DNA of 64,000 nucleotides from a virus, in the IMG/VR virus record IMGVR_UViG_3300030329_005082, positions 26,652 through 90,651 of that record; one strand, 5' to 3'. How positions within the stretch are numbered: position 1 is the stretch's first letter; each line of letters opens with the position of its first letter. A model generated the notes under the pieces. It was not told the DNA's origin, made no database searches, and saw only the letters and a list, made by a program, of their open reading frames with translations. The translations under genes and the position numbers were made by a program. Positions 42,127 through 51,480 of the stretch are shown piece by piece.

Positions 42127-43140
42127 CTAAGCGCCAATAAAATAATGAATGTAGATATCTACTGCGCCAGCCGTAGCATCCTCAGTCCCATAAGTGACAG
42201 ACAGATTGGATGAAGCGGTTGTTTTGCCCGTCACACTCAACCCATTAAGCGTGGAAAAATAAGCTTGAGGGAAGCTTCCCATGCCTGCTAGTGCAGCAAA
42301 GCTGGCGATACCTGTCATAGAAAAGTCCAAAGTTACGTTACCGCCTGCGCTTGCTACTGGGGTGGTTGGATCAAAGGTGACCGCTGTTATGATTGCATTA
42401 TCCGGAATCACGGCCCCCGGAATTGTGTGCGGAGATCCTGCTACAGAACCCGTAGCTGCCAAGGTTACTTTCATAATTCTAGTAGTAGCGACCCAAGCGC
42501 CGGCAGAAGGAGTTGTTGCTGACGCGTCTAAAAGGTTGAGTTCAGCAGGAGTTGAAGTAATTGATACATCACCAACAGATAAAGCAGTTGCATTCACCGT
42601 ACCGCCGACATCCAAAGGATAGGTGGTTTGAGCAGCTTTGTTTATTGTAGTGTAAGCAGATCCACCACTATCCGTTATAACGAACCCATCAGTAGCCTGG
42701 GCAAAAGCATCCACCTTGAACAAGGTTTCTGCATCCGCAGAAGCGGAAACGTGGAGTCTTGCGGCCAAGGTTGTAGCAACAAAATCACCGACGCCAACCT
42801 TACCGCTAGTATCAATAATCAAATAATCATTCATAGATTCATGTCCGGCGTTGGCGGGGGCGGTGCCGGCAGATGTGTGCCCGACAGAAAACCTAGTAGC
42901 AGCATTATCTTGGATGCCAACGCCCCAAAAGTGACTAGCGGCGTTTCTCCCGTTGAAGATAGCACGGGGCACGATGGCACCATCAACAGTAATACCAGCA
43001 TAAGTATCAGTAGACGATACCTCAAGTGTTGCTGTGGGTGTAGCTGTTCCAACACCAAGCTTGCCACTTACAGTAGCGTCGCCCTGTATGTTGTTTGGTG
43101 AAGGTGAAAAATTTCCTCCGCCGCCGCCGAACGCGCCCAT
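42127..43140 (-). CDS. Beta-rich virion protein, fibre- or decoration-like
   Basis: 337 residues, Gly-rich start (GAFGGGGGNFSP), then a segment typical of phage fibre stems (VSGKLGVGTATPTATLEVSS), repeated Ser/Thr/Ala-rich beta regions and a C-terminal beta domain ending VDIYIHYFIGA. No chaperone domain seen. Located in the head gene block next to bS21, so a head fibre or decoration protein is plausible. Confidence 0.6.
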   Translation of the reverse strand: MGAFGGGGGNFSPSPNNIQGDATVSGKLGVGTATPTATLEVSSTDTYAGITVDGAIVPRAIFNGRNAASHFWGVGIQDNAATRFSVGHTSAGTAPANAGHESMNDYLIIDTSGKVGVGDFVATTLAARLHVSASADAETLFKVDAFAQATDGFVITDSGGSAYTTINKAAQTTYPLDVGGTVNATALSVGDVSITSTPAELNLLDASATTPSAGAWVATTRIMKVTLAATGSVAGSPHTIPGAVIPDNAIITAVTFDPTTPVASAGGNVTLDFSMTGIASFAALAGMGSFPQAYFSTLNGLSVTGKTTASSNLSVTYGTEDATAGAVDIYIHYFIGA

Positions 43141-43155
43141 TATCTAATCCTCCGA

Positions 43156-43587
43156 CTATGCGTCAATGCCTGCGCCGGTCAAAGTCCACATAGCGCCTTC
43201 ATTGATCCCTGTTAGTTCTGCAAACAATTCAAAGTTACTATCATTGCCAGAGTCGTTTGAAATCCAGATAGATTTTGCTTTTACATTCATTGTCACAGAT
43301 GAGTTCTTCGCATCAAGCGTGATAAAGTGCAACTTAGCAGGAGTGCAGGCAGAAGCCTGATTCGCGAAGTGTACCCTGATGGCGTCGTTGCCGGACGCGT
43401 CCTTGTTGATGACTGTAATTGATCTTGTGACAGTTGGGAAATCTACTTGGACCTCTGCTCCATCAGCAACAGCACTGCCTGTGATAAAAGGAGTTCCCGC
43501 AATTTGATAAGAACCAACACTAGAGATCCCTGGACCCCTGTCATAAAAACCCTTAAAATGTGCGCTTTGATCTGGTGAGTATCCCAT
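43156..43587 (-). CDS. Small beta-rich virion protein
   Basis: 143 residues, mainly alternating hydrophobic strands (TRSITVINKDASGNDAIRVHF). TAATG overlap with bS21 upstream. Probably a head accessory protein partnered with the fibre-like protein downstream; no family recognised. Confidence 0.55.
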   Translation of the reverse strand: MGYSPDQSAHFKGFYDRGPGISSVGSYQIAGTPFITGSAVADGAEVQVDFPTVTRSITVINKDASGNDAIRVHFANQASACTPAKLHFITLDAKNSSVTMNVKAKSIWISNDSGNDSNFELFAELTGINEGAMWTLTGAGIDA

Positions 43588-43877
43588 TAACGTCTTCTCC
43601 TCTTAAAGTTATCTCTAGCTGTAAATAGTTCGTTTCTTTTTCTATTCACCTGGGCTATGAGTCTTTTCTTTGCTCTTCTTCTTTCCGCGCCCTTCACACT
43701 TGGTTTCGTATAATGGGTGCGGCTCCTAAATTCATCAATGATTCCATCACGCTTCACTTTCTTGCAAAACTTGCGAACCATTTTCTCTGCGTCACCTCGG
43801 CACTCTTCGGCTCGGACGGTCACACAGGTATCAATTCTATTGCTTTTGTTTCTTTTGTGGTTGTGATTTCTTCTCAT
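43587..43877 (-). CDS. rpsU: Ribosomal protein bS21 homologue
   Basis: 96 residues. After a His/Arg/Asn-rich N-terminal arm, VTVRAEECRGDAEKMVRKFCK, KRDGIIDEFRSRTHYTKPS and a Lys/Arg-rich helix follow the bS21 pattern (valine-rich strand, R-F-K-R, then E-R-R-x-Y-x-K-P). bS21 binds near the 16S 3' end and affects initiation. Phage copies are known and may bias host ribosomes toward phage mRNA. ATGA overlap with 43874-44302. The extra N-terminal arm is unusual. Confidence 0.88.
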   Translation of the reverse strand: MRRNHNHKRNKSNRIDTCVTVRAEECRGDAEKMVRKFCKKVKRDGIIDEFRSRTHYTKPSVKGAERRRAKKRLIAQVNRKRNELFTARDNFKRRRR

Positions 43878-44302
43878 CGCTTTTTACTTTCTGATGTTTG
43901 AGCTACGGACCCCCAATGTCCAAATCCGGGGATGCTGCTAATGTCTAGTCCGGCGTCGCCAGATGGCACGTTTGATAAAGCCGACTGCCCTTTGTTCTCC
44001 TGAAGCGGCTGGGTGCCAGCGAAAAACTCAGGGTTGGCAAACTTCTTCTTCAAATCTTCATAATTGTTGGAGGCTACGGCATCCATAACCTCTTTGCGCT
44101 TATCTTCCATCAGCTTGGATGCCTGAGCACTCTGTTGAGCAATTCGCTCCATCGCTGGCGAGGTCTGCTGAGACTCTCTATTCATGTTTATGTTATTCAT
44201 ACCGCTGGCAACTTCTGTAATAATGCCAGACAGAACACCCTCCTCAAAGATGACCTCTTTAATACATTCTTTGATGAGTGACTTGAGTTCCGATTTTTTC
44301 AT
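43874..44302 (-). CDS. Leader-bearing protein, probable internal virion protein
   Basis: 142 residues. Starts M-K-K-S-E-L-K-S-L-I-K-E-C, a short form of the shared leader with IKE at 10-12. The rest is Gln/Ser/Asn-rich and low in hydrophobic residues, with a helical centre (DKRKEVMDAVASNNYEDLKKKF). It sits immediately after the prohead protease gene, a favourable place for a packaged head protein. Confidence 0.7.
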   Translation of the reverse strand: MKKSELKSLIKECIKEVIFEEGVLSGIITEVASGMNNINMNRESQQTSPAMERIAQQSAQASKLMEDKRKEVMDAVASNNYEDLKKKFANPEFFAGTQPLQENKGQSALSNVPSGDAGLDISSIPGFGHWGSVAQTSESKKR

Positions 44303-44317
44303 TATAACCTCTTTTTT

Positions 44318-44920
44318 TTATGTGCGTAAAATATCGTTTAGGGCACGGTTGATACGATCTGCCTTGGTGAGACTTGTTAGACGTTCTCTCATTTTGCTTT
44401 CTGCGACCAAGAATGCGCCGGCTGTGCTTGGCTCAGAAACCAAGTCAAAACAAACAAGCTGGAAGTCGTCTTCAACTATGGTCATGCCGTTTTCTTGACG
44501 AGTAGACCCAAGACCACGACTAGAGATTCCAAGCTGAACGCCGCCCTCAACCAGTTGCTTTGCAATCTTGCCAGCAGGCGTGTCCAGAATCTTGATCTTG
44601 CCCATGACGTCATTACCATTCCACCACACCTCAGTAACAAGGTGGCTGACATGTGTTAATCTGACTTCTTGCTTGTCTGGGTGATCTAATTCACCTGTTG
44701 CTCGGCGCTCTTTGACTAGCTTGTCATAGTTCTTCATCTCTCTTTCTAGCAATCCTTTTGGGTAAATTCTCTGGTTTCCGTTTGGTGTGTCGGCTCTCTG
44801 GATTGGTCCCGCCACTATGAGATGAATTCCGTCAATATTACCTTGGCGCTCCGCTTCAGTGAGAAGACTATTGCTGTAATCTAGATTCATAAACTCTTGT
44901 AGAATGTACTTGCTTGTCAT
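44318..44920 (-). CDS. gp21: Prohead core protease (gp21-like)
   Basis: 200 residues. DGIHLIVAGPIQRADTPN, NQRIYP, GELDHP (catalytic His), VTEVWWNG, LGISSRGLGS (catalytic Ser) and VSEPSTAGAF match the T4 gp21 prohead protease family. LLTE at residues 19-22 may be a self-processing site. In T4 this enzyme cuts capsid and internal proteins after L/I-x-E; the leaders in this window fit that rule. Confidence 0.92.
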   Translation of the reverse strand: MTSKYILQEFMNLDYSNSLLTEAERQGNIDGIHLIVAGPIQRADTPNGNQRIYPKGLLEREMKNYDKLVKERRATGELDHPDKQEVRLTHVSHLVTEVWWNGNDVMGKIKILDTPAGKIAKQLVEGGVQLGISSRGLGSTRQENGMTIVEDDFQLVCFDLVSEPSTAGAFLVAESKMRERLTSLTKADRINRALNDILRT

Positions 44921-44966
44921 TTTATCTTTCCTTTATTAAAAAGAGCCAGCTATAGCTTTAAAAGAT

Positions 44967-45314
44967 TCAGCGTTGGAACCGCCTGAAAGATACATCCTTC
45001 ATGTACCTATTCAAGTAGTTGGCAAACTCTGTGAAGCCGGCCTCTGCGTACTGTTCCGCCATCCTAGAGGCGAGGACACGGAGACGGTCAGCATCGCCCT
45101 CATTGTGGTGGATGAATACCTCTACTGCATTATTTAGATCGGAGTCCCTCATTTCTGGATCTGTTCTCTCGGAGGCTCTTCCGACCCAATCTTGCCAAGA
45201 GTTCTTTTCATGCGGCCGATCAGTTGGAGGAAGTGAACGCCATGTCTCTTCCGAAAGAACCTTTGAAACTTCTTCTTTGATAATCTTTCTTAGGTGTGAT
45301 TTTGTGATCTTCAT
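44967..45314 (-). CDS. Leader-bearing protein, probable internal virion protein
   Basis: 115 residues starting M-K-I-T-K-S-H-L-R-K-I-I-K-E-E-V, with IKE at 12-14. The mature part is charged and helical, with a His-Asn-Glu-Gly-Asp segment mid-way (FIHHNEGDADRLRVL) and no known catalytic pattern. Adjacent to the prohead protease. Confidence 0.75.
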   Translation of the reverse strand: MKITKSHLRKIIKEEVSKVLSEETWRSLPPTDRPHEKNSWQDWVGRASERTDPEMRDSDLNNAVEVFIHHNEGDADRLRVLASRMAEQYAEAGFTEFANYLNRYMKDVSFRRFQR

Positions 45315-45355
45315 AATATTCTCCTTAGAGTGCGGGCGCTACCCGCACGATACTG

Positions 45356-45700
45356 CTACCCCTGCAACACCTGGCGACTGGTCTCAGTCTCCATTTTTGC
45401 GTCCACATCCCTTCTAGTTCGGTATTCATGTTGAAATCCTCCGTCCGATATGAGCACACATAACGCATAAGATGTTCCAGATGATAAACAACCCAAGAGA
45501 AGGGCGTTTATCAAAGAAACATCAAAGGTAAATAGTTCTGTAAATGGGTTTAGGAACAGAAGAAGGGATCCAGCCCAAAAACCTATACACATTGGACAAT
45601 GAAAGAAATGATGATTTGGGCGAATTGCTTCTAAAATTTTTGAGTAAACTAAAATTTGAGTTAGCCCGTAACAGGACAGTATAAAATATGCTAATTCCAC
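45356..45700 (-). CDS. Small membrane protein with CxxC (DUF1360-like)
   Basis: 114 residues from GTG 45700. Three hydrophobic segments (~3-20, ~35-52, ~60-82) and HCPMCIGFWAG, which resembles DUF1360 membrane proteins (CxxC followed by G-F-W). Function unknown. The C-terminal ~30 residues are soluble and charged. Confidence 0.6.
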   Translation of the reverse strand: MELAYFILSCYGLTQILVYSKILEAIRPNHHFFHCPMCIGFWAGSLLLFLNPFTELFTFDVSLINALLLGCLSSGTSYALCVLISDGGFQHEYRTRRDVDAKMETETSRQVLQG

Positions 45701-45712
45701 AAATACTTCTTT

Positions 45713-46252
45713 CTAGTAGTAGTAGCCATAGCCGGCAAAAGAATAAGTAGGGTCGCCAGTTTGATAAGCCTCTGGGTTATCTTCGTATGGCTGAACTTGC
45801 CCTAGAGCCGTAGTCTCTGAATCTGGTGGATCAACAAACCTGTCTTCAATGTTCTTGTCGTATTCTTTCGCAAGGTCTTCATCATGAGCGGTCGTTGCGA
45901 TATACTCACTTATCAAATATAGAACGGACTGTAATGAGTTGATGTGTATTGAACTCTTTGTTGGATAAGACGCCTCTACCATTCCAAACGCTGCGCCACC
46001 TGTTGGTACAGCAGCATCAGTAACGCCGCCCTTGAAGAGATAATACATCAAATCTCTTTGGTACTCGTATACATCTTTTTCTGCATATGGTTTTGGGAGA
46101 GTTATTATCCTTCCTTCCATTGGGTTAACCACAATGTCCATGCACTCATGATCATCAATGATCAAATTTCCATCTAAGGTCTTAGAGATCTTAAGTGGAA
46201 TTTGCGCCTGAACTGCTGGTTCTCTTTTTTGGAAAGAAATATTAATCGGCAT
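45713..46252 (-). CDS. Hypothetical protein of the portal-protease block
   Basis: 179 residues from ATG 46252; an in-frame GTG at 46267 is possible. Mixed alpha/beta, ending in a Tyr/Gly-rich tail (PTYSFAGYGYYY). Overlaps the upstream gene. Its position between portal and protease suggests a head assembly role; not recognised. Confidence 0.6.
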   Translation of the reverse strand: MPINISFQKREPAVQAQIPLKISKTLDGNLIIDDHECMDIVVNPMEGRIITLPKPYAEKDVYEYQRDLMYYLFKGGVTDAAVPTGGAAFGMVEASYPTKSSIHINSLQSVLYLISEYIATTAHDEDLAKEYDKNIEDRFVDPPDSETTALGQVQPYEDNPEAYQTGDPTYSFAGYGYYY

Positions 46253-47066
46253 CTGACTGATACTCACTTACTAGTTTTTGAAGCTTGAGAATCTTTAGGA
46301 TGTCTTTTTCAGATATGTCTGAAATGTGCATTTCATTTATCTGATCCAATACGGCGTTGGTACTTGCCGACATCTCTTTGTCTTGTTTCACTTCTTCCAT
46401 CTCTAGAGATCTTTCAATAGCCTCTCTTAGGCGGCGTAGCTCTGTGCCCACATGAATACGAAAATCAACTTCGTTTTGCCCAAAAGATATAATATATTTT
46501 CCTAGCAATTTCTGCTGTTCTTCAAGCATATCTGAATATTGCTCATTGAACCTCTTAGCAAAACTAGACACCACCAGACTATCAACTGGCTTCATCTCTT
46601 CTTTACCGTCTGGGTTTGATGTCAACTCTTGAACAAGATTCTGCTCCATCAGAACTCTACTCTTGATGGGTGCCTTGTCTCCAAATATCTGAGCAATGGT
46701 TGCAAAAGATTTATAGTTTGGCACAAAGTTGTCATAAACAGATTTGCCCAATGTTGTGTTTATCTTTTTGATGACTTGGGATTGTTCTTTAAATATCTCT
46801 TGAGCGTCTAACTTGTCATAGGTCTCCTTGGCAAGTTCCAAGACTCTTTTTGCTATATCAGACTCTAGCCCTTGACGTCCGGCAATAGAGTTATAACAAT
46901 CAACCTCTTCATATAGTGGATTGCCTTTGCGAAAATGTTCAGAAAGAATCTTTTTAGTAGCGGCTGTGCGTCGCTTGTTGTTATTTACAACTGACTTTGT
47001 TAGTTCGCGAACCAATGCTTCAAACAAGAAAGCAGTATTTCTCTTTTTGTTATGCTTGACCTTCAT
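46242..47066 (-). CDS. Hypothetical helical protein following the portal gene
   Basis: 274 residues, strongly helical and charged (KKRNTAFLFEALVRELTKSVV at the N terminus). Recalls a conserved protein placed after the portal in environmental T4-like phages (position of T4 gp67/68), but I cannot assign a function. Overlaps the portal gene by 17 bases. Confidence 0.65.
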   Translation of the reverse strand: MKVKHNKKRNTAFLFEALVRELTKSVVNNNKRRTAATKKILSEHFRKGNPLYEEVDCYNSIAGRQGLESDIAKRVLELAKETYDKLDAQEIFKEQSQVIKKINTTLGKSVYDNFVPNYKSFATIAQIFGDKAPIKSRVLMEQNLVQELTSNPDGKEEMKPVDSLVVSSFAKRFNEQYSDMLEEQQKLLGKYIISFGQNEVDFRIHVGTELRRLREAIERSLEMEEVKQDKEMSASTNAVLDQINEMHISDISEKDILKILKLQKLVSEYQSDAD

Positions 47067-48942
47067 CTTTACTTTCCAATTGTTCTATAAGCTTGCCAAT
47101 TTCAAATTGATTATTAAACAAGATCTCTTCCTCTTTATCTACCGACTCTCTAGTTCTGACTATTCCGTTACCTAAAGAATCCATTGGGCGGACAAGCTGT
47201 TTAGATATGGAATCTCCTCCATTAAATAGTCTCCTTTTATTCCTATTGCCAGGCTTTGCAGACTCTCCTCCCGCTTTGGCAAGATCAGACCTTAACCTGG
47301 CTCCTCGTTTTTGGCGACCTCTGGGTTTTCCGTCGTCGCGTTGTCCGGGTTCGGGCTCTGCTAAAAGTGCCCCCGGCTCTTCCTCTGGCAATTCTTCCGT
47401 TGCCAGGTCGTCGCCACCTAACATATCACCAAAGTCATCATCGCCGCCCGCGCCGCCATCGGTGTCTGGTATTGTTCCAGCCTCCTCAATTGCTGATCCG
47501 AACTTGGCGTCGCCATACATCTCAATCTGTATTCTTTCAACTTCTTCGTTGTCCAACTTAAAGATGTTCTTGTAAACCCAACGCTTGGAGAAGTACCCAT
47601 CAGTTGCCGCGCCGGCAATATCAAACTTGGTACGAAGATGTTCCAGCTCTTGAAGTTCAGCAATCTTAGATGGGTTATTCAGAGTTAGATTAAATGAAGT
47701 CAGATCCGAATCGCGGAAACCAAGAGTGTAAAGATGGACAATGCACATCTTTTCTAGCTCGGCAACAACAACCCTCTGAAGTCGTTGAATTGTTCGAGCA
47801 AAACGGATATCCTTCTGGGATAAGGTTGTCTTATCCTCAATTGCATCGGTCTGAGCTAAGTAAGCCTTTGGTACTTTGAGGGCTGAAAATAGCTTATCGC
47901 GAAGATAGTTCACATCATCAATGTCGCCTGTGAACTGTCCGCCGGCCAAAGTTTCAATTCTTGTATTACTAGCCGCTCCACGAATGGGAATATAATAATC
48001 CTCATCAACGCTCATTGCATTATAACGCAAATCAACGCGACCATTGTCTTCATCTACGATTTGGTTGCGCTTCATTTGCGTCTTAACTTGTTCAATATAC
48101 TGTTCTACATCTTCGGGAGAAATGTTTCCAACATCAATATAAAACACACGGCGTTCTGGTGAACGAACAATACGATAAGCCATCATGGCATCTTCAAGCA
48201 AAGTAAGTTGCCGCCAAATACGGCGAGATGGTTCAAGTACCGACGTTCCGTTTGGAACATACTTATCATTTCCCAAAACTCTGAAATGGCAGACTTGCCA
48301 ATTTTCAAAAGTTACACCCTTGTTTCCTTCTGCGCCCTGCCAGAAGTATTGAATATAGTTTGGATTTGTTTTATCTGTGCCCTCAATCCTCTCAATCTCA
48401 CGGACTGGCAGCGGAATAACATTTGTGATTCCAAGTTTGTCATCAATATCCATGTAAAGATAATAATCACCATACTTGCACATGCTGCGTGCCCAGCCAA
48501 ATAAGTTTGACTCAATATTCAACACAGTGTACATCAGTGTTGTCAGAATATCTTTGATCTCACGGTTAGAACAATCAACAGCTACAATAGGATTAAAGAC
48601 TGTTGATGTAGTAATCTCGTCGGCATAAATATCCAAAGTAGAAGCAATTTCGGGCATATACTCCATCTGGTCAAAGTCAGTGTATCTGATCTGCTTGTTT
48701 CTAGCTGTCAGGACTTTGTTGCTGAGTGATCCGAACGGATTGTAATATTCTTTCTTTTTAAACTCGCGACCTGTGCCAGTGGTAAAAGTATACTTTTTAA
48801 CGTCACGGCGGTTCGTGCGGATAACAGCAGGTCTGTCATAATCTACGATAGGCCCACTAAAAAGCCTAGTCAGACTCTTGAATAGTCCTGATTGTTTGTT
48901 GCGAGGATTGTTTCCATCGTTTGAATTATAGTCGTCAGCCAT
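47050..48942 (-). CDS. gp20: Portal protein (gp20-like)
   Basis: 630 residues. DQMEYMPEIASTLDIYADEI, PERRVFYIDVGNI, VDEDYYIPIRG, ETLAGGQFTGDIDDVNYLRDKLF and KDIRFARTIQRLQ are T4 gp20-type portal segments. Forms the dodecamer at the head vertex. The C-terminal ~130 residues are acidic/Gly-rich and then basic, longer than in T4. Confidence 0.93.
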   Translation of the reverse strand: MADDYNSNDGNNPRNKQSGLFKSLTRLFSGPIVDYDRPAVIRTNRRDVKKYTFTTGTGREFKKKEYYNPFGSLSNKVLTARNKQIRYTDFDQMEYMPEIASTLDIYADEITTSTVFNPIVAVDCSNREIKDILTTLMYTVLNIESNLFGWARSMCKYGDYYLYMDIDDKLGITNVIPLPVREIERIEGTDKTNPNYIQYFWQGAEGNKGVTFENWQVCHFRVLGNDKYVPNGTSVLEPSRRIWRQLTLLEDAMMAYRIVRSPERRVFYIDVGNISPEDVEQYIEQVKTQMKRNQIVDEDNGRVDLRYNAMSVDEDYYIPIRGAASNTRIETLAGGQFTGDIDDVNYLRDKLFSALKVPKAYLAQTDAIEDKTTLSQKDIRFARTIQRLQRVVVAELEKMCIVHLYTLGFRDSDLTSFNLTLNNPSKIAELQELEHLRTKFDIAGAATDGYFSKRWVYKNIFKLDNEEVERIQIEMYGDAKFGSAIEEAGTIPDTDGGAGGDDDFGDMLGGDDLATEELPEEEPGALLAEPEPGQRDDGKPRGRQKRGARLRSDLAKAGGESAKPGNRNKRRLFNGGDSISKQLVRPMDSLGNGIVRTRESVDKEEEILFNNQFEIGKLIEQLESKDEGQA

Positions 48943-48944
48943 TG

Positions 48945-50516
48945 TTATCCTTTCAAAATCCAGCCTAAATCATGCGATCTTCCATCGGTGCCTCGGAACT
49001 TTTGATGCCCTTGGCGATATCCCGCTTGTCCTTCAATATTTGTATTTATTGTTTTTCCAGACACGGAGATGCTATTCAATAAAGCTCTTCTGTATGTTTC
49101 CTCCCGCTTGTTCGCTGTAAGCGCCGTTCCTCTTACCCAGCAACCAATTGAAGCAGCTATAACTAGATCGTCGTTATAGCTCCTCATTGCTTGAGGTCTT
49201 CCATTATGCCAAACAAAAGTCTTAATTTCGTTTGCCAACCTCATTGAGTTAATAGTAATTAGTTTATTTCTCACGAATTCCTCAAACTTAGCAATTACTA
49301 GTGGGCGGGTTTTCATAGACATGGTGAAACCGGGAACTCCACCAATAGCTTCTGCCGTCACTTCATCAACATACTCATGTGTTGATTTTATACTATAATA
49401 CAGATTCTTATAGTCTAAATCTTGAAGCCTGCTTAGCACCCCTACTCCCAAAGAGTTGTTTTCAATTATCAATAAAGCATTGTTATACTCATCCGCCATT
49501 GAAAACAACAATGGAGCAAACATATCTGGCGTTACCTTTCCTTGGTACTCTGCCACTTGCTCCATTGTTTGGGTGTCAAATACGTGTCCGACGCTATAAT
49601 CTGATCCGTCGCCCCTGGCTACGTCAGCTACTAAAATATATTGCCTGTCTGGCTGGGGCTCTTTCCATATCCAATAATTTCTATCAAATCCTGTCTGGTG
49701 TGTTGGTTCTTTGATATTCTCTAATATTATTTTTAGATCGTCCCCGTGAATAACTGTCTCGCCCGAAGCATTGAAGTTGCACTCAAGCTCTTGTGCGATT
49801 TCTCGGCGAGACATGTTTCTGGTCTCTTTCTCAAACCACTCTTGATCTCGCTCAGGGTGTACATCCCACGGCAGACGTATTGTATGAAAGTCGTTCTTTT
49901 CTTCTTCTGCCTCTGTGTATGTTTTGTGGAACCAGTTACCAACACCGTTAGGGGTTGATAGTGCAATACAGCGTCCACCAGTTGACAGCGTGGGGTAAAG
50001 ACCAGCCCACAATTCTTCCATACCTTCCACAAAGGCCGCTTCGTCAACTACCAACAAAGATAATGCCTCAGAACGACCTGCGTCGCCAGAAGTAGAAGAA
50101 GCCTTTACCTGAGAGCCGTTTGACAACTCAAACGAAGTCCGGTTATCAATGCTTATATCTGAGATTTTTAGCCAGCTTGGTAAATTCTTATGAATAGCCT
50201 TGATCTTCTTAACAAGGTTTGTGGCTGTCTGGAGTTTTGTGGCGACGATCAAAACGTTCTTGTCGCGATGAAACAACATCATCCAGCAGACATAAGCTGC
50301 CACACTAGTGGAAATCCCCAACTGGCGAGCTTTCAAGATAACACTAAAACGGTTGTCTTTAAAATCTCTCAGGGTCTCTTCTTGGAAATCATACATATCA
50401 AAAGGAATCAAACCCTTCATAGGGTGTGAAATCTTTGCGTGATTATTACAGAAGTAAACGGGATCTTTTCCACAGCGGACAATCTCCGCCATCATCTCCT
50501 TTTTACTGGATGGCAT
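48945..50516 (-). CDS. gp17: Terminase large subunit (gp17-like)
   Basis: 523 residues. ATPase: Walker A-like LKARQLGIST (~62), Walker B LLVVDEAAF (~154), coupling ALSTPNG (~179). RNase H-like nuclease: LVADVARGDGSDYSVG (~297), IENNSLGVG (~350) and NDDLVIAASIG near the C terminus carry the three acidic residues. Packages DNA through the portal encoded next to it. Confidence 0.95.
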   Translation of the reverse strand: MPSSKKEMMAEIVRCGKDPVYFCNNHAKISHPMKGLIPFDMYDFQEETLRDFKDNRFSVILKARQLGISTSVAAYVCWMMLFHRDKNVLIVATKLQTATNLVKKIKAIHKNLPSWLKISDISIDNRTSFELSNGSQVKASSTSGDAGRSEALSLLVVDEAAFVEGMEELWAGLYPTLSTGGRCIALSTPNGVGNWFHKTYTEAEEEKNDFHTIRLPWDVHPERDQEWFEKETRNMSRREIAQELECNFNASGETVIHGDDLKIILENIKEPTHQTGFDRNYWIWKEPQPDRQYILVADVARGDGSDYSVGHVFDTQTMEQVAEYQGKVTPDMFAPLLFSMADEYNNALLIIENNSLGVGVLSRLQDLDYKNLYYSIKSTHEYVDEVTAEAIGGVPGFTMSMKTRPLVIAKFEEFVRNKLITINSMRLANEIKTFVWHNGRPQAMRSYNDDLVIAASIGCWVRGTALTANKREETYRRALLNSISVSGKTINTNIEGQAGYRQGHQKFRGTDGRSHDLGWILKG

Positions 50517-51067
50517 TATGCCTCCGGCGTATCAGGATTCTTGGAAGAGGTGTCGTTAGATGGACGCTTGTCAGAAGCCAATTCCATGAAAGCCCTAAAG
50601 CGTTGCTCATATGGTCTGTCTGCATCTTGTTCTGAGTCTCTGCGATTTGCGATTGCTTCGCTCATCCCGCCGATGGTGTACTGCTTCTTAGCTTGAACCC
50701 AAGTGCGTACTCTTGAAGTTGTTTGTACTAAAATATCAACAGGTGCTGTCTCTGACAAAGTAACAGAGTTCTTAGTGATGTTCTTGTATTCCTTCTTCAG
50801 AAATTTCACGATATCTACAAAGCGGCGCTCAATCTCGTTTTCAAATTGGTTGCGAGGATGAGTCTCCTTGAGCATACATTCTGCTTGATAAGTTACGATC
50901 ATTTTGTCTGCGGAGAAGCGAACACGAAAGCCGTCCATAACACGGCTATCAAGAATGGGATCCCCTTCCTCACGGAGAAGTCCAATATTTTCTTCTATTT
51001 CTGAACCATCATAGCCGTTGGCGGCTGCTTGGTTTAAACCCTTGATTATGTCTAACACTGTTGCCAT
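50516..51067 (-). CDS. Conserved-type protein upstream of terminase (possible small terminase or head protein)
   Basis: 183 residues from ATG 51067, in TAATG with the upstream stop and after AAGGAG. N-terminal helix (LDIIKGLNQAAANGYDG), beta core and TSRVRTWVQAKKQY. Occupies the T4 gp16 position, but the sequence does not show a small-terminase helix-turn-helix. A similar protein lies next to terminase in other marine phages as I recall them. Confidence 0.55.
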   Translation of the reverse strand: MATVLDIIKGLNQAAANGYDGSEIEENIGLLREEGDPILDSRVMDGFRVRFSADKMIVTYQAECMLKETHPRNQFENEIERRFVDIVKFLKKEYKNITKNSVTLSETAPVDILVQTTSRVRTWVQAKKQYTIGGMSEAIANRRDSEQDADRPYEQRFRAFMELASDKRPSNDTSSKNPDTPEA

Positions 51068-51480
51068 TATTTTCTTCTCCTTAAGGCATGTTCCATGCGT
51101 TCTTGGTCTGGTCTCCAACCTTCTTTCCAGCGGGACTCGCGACTTTCAATAAAGTCCAAGTAACACTCAAAACAGGCTTGGAACCTATTCATATATAGGT
51201 CGTCCTTCGTGGAAAATGAATATGTTTTACACACTGGGCAGGTTCTGTCTGCCGAACTCTCTTTAGTCGGCTTCTTTACTATGACATTTCCTCGGAGTTC
51301 TTCCGAGGTGTTGTGCTGGTGTGAGGACCTTTTTCTGTTTCTTTCTTTCAGTTGCCGCAGGTACTCATGCTCCTTGCTGTCTTCCCATTCATTTCGGAAA
51401 TCCTGCACGGTGTTTTTACCATATTTATCGGCAATAGCTTTCTCCACGGCAGCGATGTAGTTGTAATCTTTGTTACTCAT
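51067..51480 (-). CDS. Zinc-ribbon protein
   Basis: 137 residues with CPVC (~81) and CFEC (~104), a four-Cys zinc ribbon, after a charged helical N-terminal half (YNYIAAVEKAIADKYGK). ATGA overlap upstream and TAATG downstream. Could be a late transcription or assembly factor; not assignable. Confidence 0.65.
   Translation of the reverse strand: MSNKDYNYIAAVEKAIADKYGKNTVQDFRNEWEDSKEHEYLRQLKERNRKRSSHQHNTSEELRGNVIVKKPTKESSADRTCPVCKTYSFSTKDDLYMNRFQACFECYLDFIESRESRWKEGWRPDQERMEHALRRRK

Noticed and set aside
45527-45540. CTATTTAC late-type motif inside a coding region
   Set aside because: It is within 45356-45700 and far from any start codon, so treated as chance.
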